This document shows positions 37,531 to 47,585 of a stretch of DNA of 64,000 nucleotides, piece by piece; the stretch's first letter is position 1; each line of letters starts with the position of its first letter. Source of the DNA: Vicugna pacos (lineage: Eukaryota; Chordata; Mammalia; Artiodactyla; Camelidae); NCBI RefSeq assembly GCF_048564905.1, contig NC_133007.1, positions 23,248,001 through 23,312,000 on the forward strand, written 5' to 3'. The notes under the pieces were generated by a model, which saw nothing but the letters and a program-made list of their open reading frames with translations, was not told the origin of the DNA and searched no databases. The position numbers and the translations under genes are program-made.

Positions 37531-37541
37531 GAAGATGCAGA

Positions 37542-38985
37542 AACAAAAAGATACATGTAAACAGAGCAAATGACACAGACCCATGGATGAGGGTATCCAC
37601 CAAAGTTGCCTAAGAATCTTCTCCATCATCTCAAAAGCCCAGAGTACCATAAGGTCTGACCAGTTTTTTTTTAAAGACAAAATTAAAATAGATTTTGTTA
37701 TTTTATTATGAAATAGATGATGTATGTTATTTCGTTAACATGTATAGCAATAAAATTGTTTAGACATAATAATCTCTAACTGAAAGCACATATCAAATAG
37801 CACTGTATAAAATTAAGGGAAGGAAATGTTTAAATTTAGTTCCTGAAATTTTTTGCTTTCAAGAGACAGTTTCAACTGCTCCCTCTCATGTTTTAACTGA
37901 GCTATAAACTGGTAGAAAATGTTTCAAGGGTGTGATGTGGAGAGAACATTGGGGAGATTGTCCATTTCCTGAGGCAAATCAGGACCCGCGAAGTGGCTGT
38001 TCTGTTCTGTCTCTAAAAACAAAAGTGTCATAAACTGTCCCACTCAAAAAAGAATAATGGAACTGGGTTAACTAATCACAGCATGAGAAATCCTCCTTTT
38101 CCCTCAAATCACCACTCCCACCTGGACTTCTCTAAGATGCCTCCTGATGTATGTCAAACGATGAGTTGGACTCAAGTCTTGACTGTTCTCAGCCAGGAAT
38201 TGTTGTTGAACTTAAAATAATAATAGTAGTAGTAGTAGTAGTAATAGTCGTAATGTTTGCTTTTATTATTGCTGCTGTCCACTGGTTGTAAGTTATTTGT
38301 TCGCTGATTGATATGTGCTTCCCTTACTTGCCCCCACCCCAGCAGGCCATTCACTGTGACTGCCAGTGGTCAGAGGACAAGTGTGTCAAGCTACCAATAA
38401 TCATCTGGGCAAACAGATGTTATAAATGGCACGCTTAATTTACATATGTGAATATTTTAAAAGCAATTTTTTAAAATAACAGCATTATTTTTAGAAGTAG
38501 CAAATTATTCTTGTTTGTGTTTGGATAGCAGCCAAAAAGAGATGGAAATATTCTGACCTATATAAAAATGAAGTATATTTAGGATCATCAAATTTAAAAA
38601 GCTTACTGTTAAATATTCAGAAAATATATCAGAAAGCAAATTAAAACCTGCTCTAATCTTATTATAATTATGGCTTTGTGTCTTGCTTCTTCTCTTACAA
38701 ACTAGGAGAACTTTCTCATGTTTTTACATAATCTTTGAAAATATCAAATGGTTGTCTCTTTTAATCTTTTTGTATTTCTATAATATAGTGAATCATTCTC
38801 CTATTACTGGAGATTAATATTTTTTAATTATCAAAAGGAATATCTATATCCAGATAGACTGAGAGCAAGTGAGAGAGAGAGATCAATACTCTGGATCTGA
38901 AAATATGACACTTAAAGTGAAGGCATGGGGGAAGTGTTCTTTGTACAAGTATAATCCTCGTTTTATCTCTCCAAAGTTATTCACA
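37542..38985. other. Intergenic upstream of OR10T2
   Basis: No gene recognised. A (TAG/TAA)n trinucleotide repeat spans 38216-38254. The OR10T2 promoter and 5' noncoding exon should lie here but cannot be pinned. Confidence 0.45.
38216..38254. repeat. (GTA)n trinucleotide microsatellite
   Basis: ataataatagtagtagtagt followed by further gta units, with one gtc and taa interruptions. Likely variable in length between individuals. Confidence 0.9.
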
Positions 38986-38997
38986 GAAGTTATCCAG

Positions 38998-39945
38998 ATG
39001 CAAGTTCTCAACAGAACCACTGTGGTTACACAGTTCATCCTGGTGGGCTTCTCTAGCCTGCAGGAGCTCCAACTGCTACTTTTTGTCATCTTTCTTTTCC
39101 TGTACTTGACAATCCTGATGGCCAATGCAACCATAATGGCTGTTATACGTTACAGCAGGACTCTGCACACTCCCATGTATGGTTTCCTATTCATCCTTTC
39201 CCTTTCTGAGTCCTGCTACACTTTTGTCATCATCCCTCAGCTGCTGGTCCACCTGCTGTCAGCCACCAAGACTATTTCCTTCATGGCCTGTGCCACCCAG
39301 CTCTTCTTCTTCCTTGGCTTTGCCTGCACCAACTGCTTTCTCATTGCTGTGATGGGATATGATCGCTATGTGGCAATTTGCCACCCCCTGAGATACACAC
39401 TCATCATGAACAAAAGGCTAGGGTTGGGGCTGACGTCTCTGTCGGGAGTCACAGGCTTCCTTATTGCTTTGGTGGCCACCAACCTCATCCGTGACATGCC
39501 TTTCTGTGGCCCCAACAGGGTCAACCACTATTTCTGTGACATGGCACCTGTTATTAAGTTGGCCTGCACAGACACCCATGTAAAAGAATTGGCTCTATTC
39601 AGCCTCAGCATCCTGGTAATCATGGCGCCTTTCCTGTTAATTCTCATATCCTATGGCTTCATCGTTAACACCATCCTGAAGATCCCCTCAGCTGAGGGCA
39701 AAAGGAAGGCCTTTGCCACCTGTGCCTCACACCTCACTGTGGTCTTTGTCCACTATGGCTGTGCCTCCATCATCTACCTTCGACCCAAATCCAAGTCTGC
39801 CTCAGACAAAGACCAGTTGGTGGCAGTGACCTACACTGTGGTTACCCCCCTACTTAATCCTCTAGTCTACAGTCTCAGGAACCAGGAGGTGAAGACTGCA
39901 CTGAAAAGAGTTCTGGGAATGCCTATGGCAACCAAGGTGGCCTAA
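38998..39945 (+). CDS. OR10T2: Olfactory receptor OR10T2
   Basis: Intact 315-residue odorant receptor. It starts MQVLNRTTVVTQF, closely like the human OR10T2 start, and has a glycosylation site at Asn5-Arg-Thr, LHTPMYGFLFILS at TM2, MGYDRYVAICHPLRY with DRY at 122-124, SYGFIVNTILKIPSAEG at TM5-IL3, KAFATCASHLTVVFVHYG at TM6 and PLLNPLVYSLRNQEVKTAL at TM7. Blocks such as FGPNRVNHYFCDMAP (here CGPNRVNHYFCDMAP) and KSKSASDKDQLVAVTYTVV match human OR10T2 as I recall it. The frame is open back to 38869, but that codon is GTG, and an ATG at 38905 lies ahead of the family-conserved start. A possible acceptor (ttattcacag, AG at 38985-38986) leaves 11 bases before the ATG. It is the OR nearest CD1E and faces it, as in human. 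Confidence 0.93.
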   Translation: MQVLNRTTVVTQFILVGFSSLQELQLLLFVIFLFLYLTILMANATIMAVIRYSRTLHTPMYGFLFILSLSESCYTFVIIPQLLVHLLSATKTISFMACATQLFFFLGFACTNCFLIAVMGYDRYVAICHPLRYTLIMNKRLGLGLTSLSGVTGFLIALVATNLIRDMPFCGPNRVNHYFCDMAPVIKLACTDTHVKELALFSLSILVIMAPFLLILISYGFIVNTILKIPSAEGKRKAFATCASHLTVVFVHYGCASIIYLRPKSKSASDKDQLVAVTYTVVTPLLNPLVYSLRNQEVKTALKRVLGMPMATKVA

Positions 39946-40299
39946 CAAATTCTAAAATTAAGTAGGGAAGTCACAGAAGAAGTCAAAGGTTTGACGCTTT
40001 CTTTGTCCTTTCATCAGTTCGGTCATGACTTGGACAGTATTTCCAAGGACTAGGACCCTTGTTACCTTTTTCTTTTCTCCTATTCCAGAAAAAGTGCAAG
40101 TCAATCTACATGCTGTATTGTCCAATGCCTGGTTAAAAAAAAAAAAAAAACACTTGGGAAAAAAAAAGAAGGCATAATAGTTGTCTTTAAAGGGAAGACA
40201 CAGCACTTAAAATGAAAGGTAGCCAAGGATTGCTTTTCTGGTTGGACAGAGAGGATAAGATCTAAAGTCCTTGGGAGCATCTTATCTAGGACCCGGGCA
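39946..40299. other. OR10T2 3' flank
   Basis: Presumed 3' UTR and flank. There is a long A run at about 40135-40150. No AATAAA occurs within the first 300 bases after the stop. Confidence 0.4.
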
Positions 40300-40910
40300 T
40301 TCACCTAGTAGTAAACACACTATGTACCAGATTCCATGCAAAGCACAAAAGTTAAGAGGAATAAATGGATAATTTATGAAGGTGGAAGACTGGGTAGGTA
40401 GAAAGACAAACAATGAAAAAAACTGTAATAATGCCAGATAATGAGATCTGTTTAAAGGATATGAACAAAGTTATGAGAACCAAAAGAACAAGTATTTATT
40501 TCTTCTGAAAAAAAACTGGAATAAGTGAACTAAGAATAAAGGAAACTTGAACCAGGCCTTAAATGGGGACCAATATTTCAATACTAGGAACTGGGTTTTC
40601 TAGTGACAAGAACATTGGCCAATACTACCAGAGTTGTAGGTTTTCTTCAGAATTTAATACTTGATTTTTATTATGTTAATTATAAATTAAACACATTCCA
40701 TTTTTTGTTTGTAGGTTTGCTTTGTTTTCATCGTGGTTTGTTTAAATTTTTTCTCATATGTTAATAATCATTTGATACATTTAGGTGTGTCGATGTTCAG
40801 TAATATTTACAATTGTTATAGTCTTTTGATGAATTGCCCCCTTTATCATTGAATAAAGACCTTCTTTGTCTCTTGTTCCTGTTTTTGACTTAAAGTTAGT
40901 TGTTGGTGGG
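40300..40910 (-). repeat. L2 remnant followed by antisense L1 piece
   Basis: 40305-40570 resembles an L2 3' segment (cactatgtaccagattccat). 40650-40910 resembles antisense L1 ORF2 (ccctttatcattgaataaag, accttctttgtctcttgttc). Both are diverged. Confidence 0.5.
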
Positions 40911-41221
40911 TGAAAACATGTTATTTCAACTTTAGACAAAGCTGTATATCTATTGTTTGTTTCATTTTTTTTTCTCCTTGATTCTGACCTAATGTCTGCA
41001 CACCTGGCATCTCAGATCATCCTTTTACAGATGTCCTTTGTGCAAAAGGACTTGGCCGTGATGCTTTTACGAAACTGTGAAATGAAATTATAATCACTCT
41101 TACTTCATAAATTATTCTGTTTCACAAATTTATCACTCCTCCAATTCCAAACCATCCCTGAAACCTGCACTTCTTTATTAGTCCATCACCTTGCTGATTT
41201 ATCTGAGAGAACACTAGTAAT

Positions 41222-41290
41222 TTTTTTTATTTTTTTATTTTAATTCTTATTTTTTATTGAAGCGTAGTCAATTGACACTAGTGAATTTTG
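41222..41290 (-). repeat. Short L1 3' end, minus orientation
   Basis: A T-rich head then ttattgaagcgtagtcaatt matches the antisense L1 3' terminus. Only the last few dozen bases of the element are present. Confidence 0.6.
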
Positions 41291-42039
41291 TCATGCGCTT
41301 GAAATAAATTTTTCTAAGTATAAAAAAAAAATTTTTAACACACAGCCTTGGATTTCTTCTGAGATCACATTTAGATACTGCAGCATGCCATGCAAAGGCC
41401 TATATGTCCAACTCCTTATTTCCAGTCTTTCATATGACCATGCCCACCTCTTCATAATTATGCCTGTGAGCTGAAAAACCAACTTTCCTCAAAATGTATT
41501 ATGCACCAACGATTTTGGAAAAAAACAAAGAAAATGAACTATCTCAAAAACAAAATTTTAAAAAAATACAAGAACTTTTCTTGTATTACAGTTAGATTAA
41601 CATACATAAAATTACTTTGTTGAATTGCTGTAAAGGCTACTAAACATTTATTTTCCATTTCCATTCTTGTGACAGACAAGTAACAAATGTTCCCTGGTCT
41701 CATCCTGTTCTTTGGCAATGCTTTATGATTCAGGTATTTCCAAATACTTAGAATCCCAACGTTCAAAACTGAATATTGTTGATCTCGGTGCCTTCACTCA
41801 CCGGAGACCTCCCAGAGCAGGCCTGGTGTATGATCACCTTTGGAACTCCACCTTCAGTGGGATGTCTGAAGCCTTTCTTGCAATCCTCAGGAAGAACTGG
41901 CCACTCCTTCCCTTACGCCCTCAGCCTTACCCACAACACAAAACACTGGATTCCAACTATCTATATATATATGACTGTCTCCACTACTGTGGAGTTCTCA
42001 CACTTTTTGTTATTGTTCTCAAATAAGTGTCTTTAGCAC
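41291..42039. other. Intergenic, nothing recognised
   Basis: Overlapping plus-strand frames at 41712-42026 and 41776-42036 have no motif that I recognise. Confidence 0.4.
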
Positions 42040-42620
42040 GGATACATCTCAATTCTAGACCTAAACCTAGTGGCCTGTTTGACCTCTCGGTTCTGAATCT
42101 TAACAGGTATTTTAAATTAAACATCCAAAATCAAATCCTCCATTTGCCCTCCAGATCTGTTCCTTCCATAATCTTATCCAGCTTAGCTTATTATAATTCC
42201 GAATGGAATTCCAGCTTCAAACAAAAACCTGGAGTCATTCCTGACTTCTTTTTTTTAAACAACAGAATCTATCAACAAGTCCTGTTGGCTTAATTTTCAT
42301 AACACACACAGTTTCAAGTCTCTTTTCACCACCCCCCCTTCTAGCACTGTGATTTCATACTGTCGTCTCCTTGAGTTACTCCAGTAGGCCTGACGTTGGT
42401 CCTGCTGCCTCCACCCTGTCCCTGTCCCCAAGTCTATTCTCAACAGTCAGAATGATCCTTTGAAAAGCAAGTCAGATCATGTATCTTCTCAGACCAAAAT
42501 CTCCAAATGGTTCCCACCCTATTCAGAGAAAAGGAGTGAGTCTCAAGAGTGACCTACAAGACCAGACGCTACCTGACGGCTCACTTCTCTAAGACCTCAT
42601 TTCCGATCATTTCTCCAGGC
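42040..42620 (+). repeat. L2 LINE ORF2 3' segment
   Basis: acaaaaacctggagtcattc, ctatcaacaagtcctgttgg, aatgatcctttgaaaagcaa, gtcagatcatgtatcttctc and ccaaatggttcccaccctat match the L2 reverse-transcriptase ORF end in order. A clear but old copy. Confidence 0.8.
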
Positions 42621-43129
42621 CGATGTTTGCAGGGAGAAGAGGACAGTGAAAAGATGGCTTTGCATTTGTTTCTTGCCTACTTCCTTGGACTGAATTTGAA
42701 TTTAAAATCTGAATATATTTTTATTGTCCATTTAGGCTTTTGTTTGTGGATGGGAAAACTCAATAAAATTTGGACTGCCGTAAAGCCATTTCAGTAACAA
42801 GTTGAATATATCAAACTGTATTCCTTCAAACATTAAACACTCACAATTCCTCTATATATTTATGCACTAAATACACAACTAATCATAAAGCCTAGAATAT
42901 ATGAAATTGGTAAAAGTTAATGAAACACAAGGCAGGCAAATTCTAAAGGAAACTATACTAGGAATTTATGTAAATTATGTGTGCACGTATTTCTTTGAAA
43001 TAAAATGGTAGCATTTTAATTTTTATGTATATTTTCTACTGTAATAAAAAGAAGTAGAAAATGACTAAGAATAAAAATATGAATAAGGATATGAATTAAA
43101 GTAATGAAGATTCAGCTGAGTGTATTTGA

Positions 43130-44040
43130 AAATGTAAGCAGATAAGATAGAAGGTCCCCAGAGAAAGAAAACCAGGCATGGCTTTCTTGACATAAGGGAG
43201 GCCACTTTTGGCCTAAGCCATTTTGTGATCTAAACTTGGCCACAATGCTTGCCCTTGAACAGGTCTCAGTGATAATGATCTTAAGGGAACCAAAAACAAA
43301 TTGTTCTCAGGCAAGAGAAGTAATAATAGCAAAGATAACAAATCAATCGTAAAGACTTCCTGTTTACTTGTTCCACTCATACTTCGTTGTATTCCTGTCT
43401 CTGTAAAAGGGCCACTGAGACTCTTCTAAAACCCCCTAAGAATTGGCATGATCATGCTCGCTCCTTCCATCGGAAGAATCCCCAGACAATGCCCCGATTC
43501 AGTAGGAAGCAGAAAGAGGAGATGGGTGCCCGTTTCCCTTTTTCCACAGAAATGCAAGGAATGAACTGACAGTGGGGATTCAAAAGAGAAGAAAACTGAC
43601 AAGATGACTACTGAGTGGTTCAGGCCTGTATTCCAGCTAAACTGACCTCATGACTAACACGCTCCCCTCCCTGTGCGCACTTTTCTTAGAATAACTTATC
43701 CTTTTACACTAGGGGTCTTGAAAGAAGGTCATGGACTGAACCTCAAGAAAACGGGCAGACTCTCCTAAATTCCTCCATAACGACACCGAGCTCTTGTTGA
43801 GATGACAGGAATGTAGCCCCTGCTCACACCCTGATTGCTATCACCCTCCTGTTCCCATTTTTCTATAAAACCCCAGGACCCTGCCCCCAAGGCAGGCTCA
43901 CAGTCTTTAGGGCATCAGCCTGCAGTGACTCCCTTTGCCTGGCAAAGCTATAAAGCTGTTCCTATCTAATGCCCCCAAAACTCTGCCTCTGACTCTCAAT
44001 TTGACTATCGGGGTACAGAGGCCGGTTTTCTGGAAACACT
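43130..44040 (+). mobile_element. Solo ERV LTR fossil, plus strand
   Basis: A long LTR-like unit. The U3 start zone has acataagggaggccactttt and ggcctaagccattttgtgat. The promoter zone has tttctataaaaccccaggac near 43860. R and U5 follow, with ttgcctggcaaagctataaa, then actctgcctctgactctcaa and ggtacagaggccggttttct. No gag, pol or env adjoins, so it is a solo LTR, probably ERV1-like and of moderate age. Ends are approximate because flanking duplications were not found. Confidence 0.65.
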
Positions 44041-44283
44041 TATTACATAGATGATTATTGCTGGTACAAATCTTTCCTATATTTGATTCAGTGTACTTTT
44101 CCTGTGATTACTTGGCTTATTATCTCCTCTGTTTAGTCTTGCCCGCTTACACAAACAGCCACGCATGCATGAAAGTATAATTAACAGAATGTATGTATGT
44201 AACACTCCTACTTATTAAAAATCAATAAAAAATTAAACACATACTGTAACATTCACACATCTTTTGCTTTGTAACTAAATACT

Positions 44284-44760
44284 TGTAGACTGAAATAAAC
44301 GCGCAGCCTAAAAGTTGAGTTATGTTTTATTTGGCGGGAGGACTCCAGCCGGGATGACCACCTCTCAGATGGCTCTGAGGGGCTGCTCCGAAGAGGCAGG
44401 GGAGGAGCTAGGATATATAGGAGCTTTACAACAAAGACCAGGTAGCTGGAACATTAAAAGATTACTTGTTATCTAAAGAAAAGCAGGCATCTCAGGTTAA
44501 AGAATTTAGTGCCTTTCTATTTATGGAAGGAAGCAAACATTTGGGCTCACTGAATTCATTCCTTTGACAAGCACCTAGCTATCTAGGGCCAGTATCCTGT
44601 CCTTTCTTATTCTGAGTCCCCTCAGGGTGCACCACTGTGAGTGGCTGCAGAGGCTGGGCTGCAGGCTTGTCTTCACTGGGGGGTGGCGCCAGCCGCTGAT
44701 GGCTTGATGGTTTCAGCCTTCTTTGTTTATTGATATGGTTTGCAGTATTTTTCGTTCACA
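44284..44760 (-). mobile_element. Solo ERV1-like LTR fossil, minus strand
   Basis: A 477-bp element with the retroviral termini TG...CA. On the minus strand it starts TGTGAACGAA and ends AGTCTACA. It has a TATA box (CTCCTATATATCCTAGC), a GC-rich start region, an AATAAAA signal (CCAAATAAAACATAACTC) and a short U5. A 4-bp target-site duplication, tact, is perfect at 44280-44283 and 44761-44764; 4 bp is usual for gammaretrovirus-like ERV1. No internal genes remain. It lies about 240 bp from the LTR at 43130-44040, in the opposite orientation. Confidence 0.85.
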
Positions 44761-44764
44761 TACT

Positions 44765-45689
44765 TTATTTCACATTTTGAGAATCACTGTTGCTCTTCAT
44801 TTGAAGACTACTGGTAGCCTAGATTTTTCTTGACAGAAAATGGAAGTAACTACCTCCCCTAGAGGAATTTATACACTGACAACTACATTTAAGGGAATTT
44901 GTATAAATGTAAACTCTCAGTTCTGGGCACATATAAAACTTAGGGGTAAGCACATGCGCTTCTAGTGTTTTGGGGACACTTTAAATAACGACAGAGATTG
45001 AAAATACTTTTTAGATCTTTTAACATGTTCGGTTCAAATTGAGTCTATGTGAATCCTTTGCAACCTATATGATTTCATTTGCTGCTATGACTTAACTAGA
45101 TAATTTGGCCAGCCAACTGAAACTGAAGGAAAAGTTGTTAAGAGATCCTTTACTGAATCCCAAGAGATGGGTAAGAGTCAGAGCTGACGTTAGCGTACAC
45201 AAGAGGCTTTAGGAGATTAGACACACGCACAGCAGCTCCTGGAACTGGGCATCAAATGAGACAGAGAACTGAGGGGTAAGCCATACCTTGTGCCTCTGTA
45301 TGGAGCAGCCCTTCGAAAGGCACCAGAGGATTGGTCAGATGCTTTGGGAAAGGACACACTGTCACCATGGCAGCAGCGGAAGCTATAAAGCTGCTCTTAG
45401 AAATCTTGTGGGCAGCAGACAGTTGGCAAATGGAAGTATAAACTAGAGAGAAAAAACAAAAAACAAACAAATCAGATGCCACTTGGCAACCAATGCTGAA
45501 AATCTGGTTTGTGAGCATAGGAGAGACATGCTTTTAGCAGGACTAAGTTCATATGCAATAAGCAGATCAGGGTCACTGCAATTTGGGTATAGACGCAATT
45601 GTGTCCAATTTTGTAGTCATCCAATGATAAAATTTGTAGTTAAGAATTCATCTCCTTTTACCTAACAACTGCTACACATTCATTCAAAA
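44765..45689. other. Intergenic, nothing recognised
   Basis: No supported gene. The frames at 45252-45665 carry no recognisable domain. Confidence 0.4.
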
Positions 45690-46200
45690 CTGTCCAGTGA
45701 CTTTCAGTCACTGCGCCACGGCCTGTAAGGCTCCTTTCTGATCTGACTCCAACTCTACGGCCTCTTCTCCTACCATTCCTCATCACTTACTCCAATGCAG
45801 CTGTGCTGGAGTTCTTACAGATTTCAGAACACACCCAGTCTAATGCTGTTCTCATGTGTAGTTGCTTTGTTTGCGATGCTCTTCCCCTAAATATGGCATG
45901 GCTTGTTTCTCGTTCTTGCTTTAGGTCTCTTCTCAAAAGCCATCTTCTTAGAGTGGCCCATTCTGTCCACCATTCTAAAAATAGTGGCCCATTTTTCTCT
46001 TTGATCTCCTTTCCCCAGTTCATTTCTTAATTACAGCACACATCATTACCTTATGTATAGTATTTTTATATACTTTTATATACTTTTAACCTGCGATCCA
46101 CCATCCTGTAAGTTCTCTGTGTAAGGATACTTTACTCTTGCGCCTCTGTTGTATTTCATTACCTACCACAGCACCTATCCATGGTGGACGTCTAATAATT
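45690..46200 (+). repeat. L2 LINE 3' segment
   Basis: aggctcctttctgatctgac, actccaatgcagctgtgctg, gatgctcttcccctaaatat, ttgctttaggtctcttctca and ttacagcacacatcattacc follow the L2 consensus downstream of the part at 42040-42620. The two may be remains of one L2 locus separated by the LTR insertions. Confidence 0.75.
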
Positions 46201-46214
46201 ATTTGTTGTCTGTG

Positions 46215-46432
46215 TGGTGTCGTGTTTAAAGCATAGATTTTGAAGCAAAACTGCCTACAATACTTAGTTATGTAACTAATGTCTCCTCATCTGTAAAATG
46301 AGAATAATGGTATCCGCCTCAGGATGGTAACCAGAGCTACATGAGTTAATATGTACAAAGTATGTAGAAGAGTGGCCTGCAGCAGGTTCCAATTAAGTTT
46401 GTTTTTGTTTTTGTTTTTGTTTTTGTTTTTTT
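46215..46432 (+). repeat. MIR SINE and (GTTTTT)n repeat
   Basis: aaagcatagattttgaagca, taatgtctcctcatctgtaa, aatgagaataatggtatccg and gcctgcagcaggttccaatt match MIR. It is followed at 46397-46432 by a GTTTTT hexanucleotide repeat. Confidence 0.8.
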
Positions 46433-47179
46433 AAGTATCCAATCAGCTTTAACCATAAAATACGTACTTCTCTTATTGGCTGTAATAACCAAGCTGATGC
46501 TCAATATGAGGTCATTGCATTACAGATACTGGGATCATTGATTTTCATTACATTTTCGCCAGTGGTGTTCACACCTGGATCAGGATGATGCAAAAGGGAA
46601 TGGAGTGTAAGAGAACTTATAAAGACGGCTTTGGTGATTGGCTACTCAGGAAGAATGATGAAGCAAAGAGAAGAAAATTTCGATCTTGAGGGACTAGGAA
46701 AATGATGGGTCTATTTACAGAGGAAAGTATGAATGAGAAAATGGCCAGTGAAGAAAAACTGTAAACTGGTTTTAATTTTTAAGGGTAAAGTCTAAGTCCC
46801 AAAGACGGATAGTTACCTTCTGTGGGTAGCCTGAAAAAGCCTTTAACAGTAGTACCTCTCCCCCCGCACTCACCCGCCCAGAGCAGGTGCTGCATAAATA
46901 TCTTCCTTCATCTGCAGGTGGTGTGCTTGGAAGCCTGGGTCCCCGTTTCAGTTTATGTCATTCCACTTAACTCAAGTCTTTCGCATGCTCAGCTCATTCC
47001 GTGCATTAGATGGAAGATTTCAGATAAACATGTTCTAAGTCCAGGGCATATATGGCCGCTGTGCTTTTCTGACTCTGGACTCCAGTATTCCATCAGTGTT
47101 CCAACAGTCAAAGCTGTTCCTAGAGAAATTTACCAACAACCAAGAATATCCCCTCCATCTCTTTTTCCAAAGCCCTCAC
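46433..47179. other. Intergenic, nothing recognised
   Basis: No gene or nameable repeat. It forms the left part of a 225-codon plus-strand frame (46822-47499) that I take to be non-coding. Confidence 0.4.
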
Positions 47180-47375
47180 CGACGGCTTTCTCACCCCGCC
47201 GCCTCCGTCCGGCGCCAAGGTCCCCGGAGGCCCCCGGGACGCCGCCGCAAGGACCCCTCGAGCGGCTGCCCGACGTGCGCCTGATGAGAAACGCCTGCTC
47301 GCGGGGAGCCAGGCGCGTCGCAGACAGGCTGCCCTCCGAGGCGGCCGCAGCGCTGTCGGCATCTCGTACTGTTCC
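47180..47375. other. Isolated CpG-dense GC-rich patch, unidentified
   Basis: About 190 bp with GC content and CpG density far above all other non-coding sequence in the window, including NotI-, XhoI- and NgoMIV-type sites (gcggccgc, ctcgag, gccggc-like). Both edges fall sharply into AT-rich DNA. All reading frames are open across it, as GC-rich DNA tends to be, so openness is weak evidence of coding. I recognise no protein. It could be a small CpG island or promoter, an exon of a noncoding RNA, or a piece of a GC-rich gene copied in by retroposition. Confidence 0.6.
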
Positions 47376-47485
47376 AACTGCATTTGTGTACACATCAAAA
47401 TACAGTAAGCTCCATGATTGTCCTGCTAGCAAAGCTGGTTACTTTGTTGGTTTTATAGGTGGCAGGAACGGGAGGTGTTATCCCT

Positions 47486-47585
47486 GTTTTGTTTTTTAGT
47501 TGAAGGGTAGTTGGTTTACAATTGTGTCCCTTTCTGGTGTACAGCATCATGTTTCAGTCATACATATACATGCATATGTAAATGA
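47486..47585 (-). repeat. L1 3' end fragment, minus orientation
   Basis: ttagttgaagggtagttggt, ttctggtgtacagcatcatg and tttcagtcatacatatacat are the antisense L1 3' terminus of the family also present at 19737 and 34862. Confidence 0.8.

Noticed and set aside
38869-38997. 43-residue N-terminal extension of OR10T2
   Set aside because: It starts at GTG. The in-frame ATG at 38905 would add residues unlike any OR N terminus, and the start at 38998 aligns with human OR10T2.
47120-47432. Minus-strand frames of 92 and 100 codons over the CpG patch
   Set aside because: Several frames on both strands are open at once, as expected from GC-rich sequence with few stops. None resembles a known protein.
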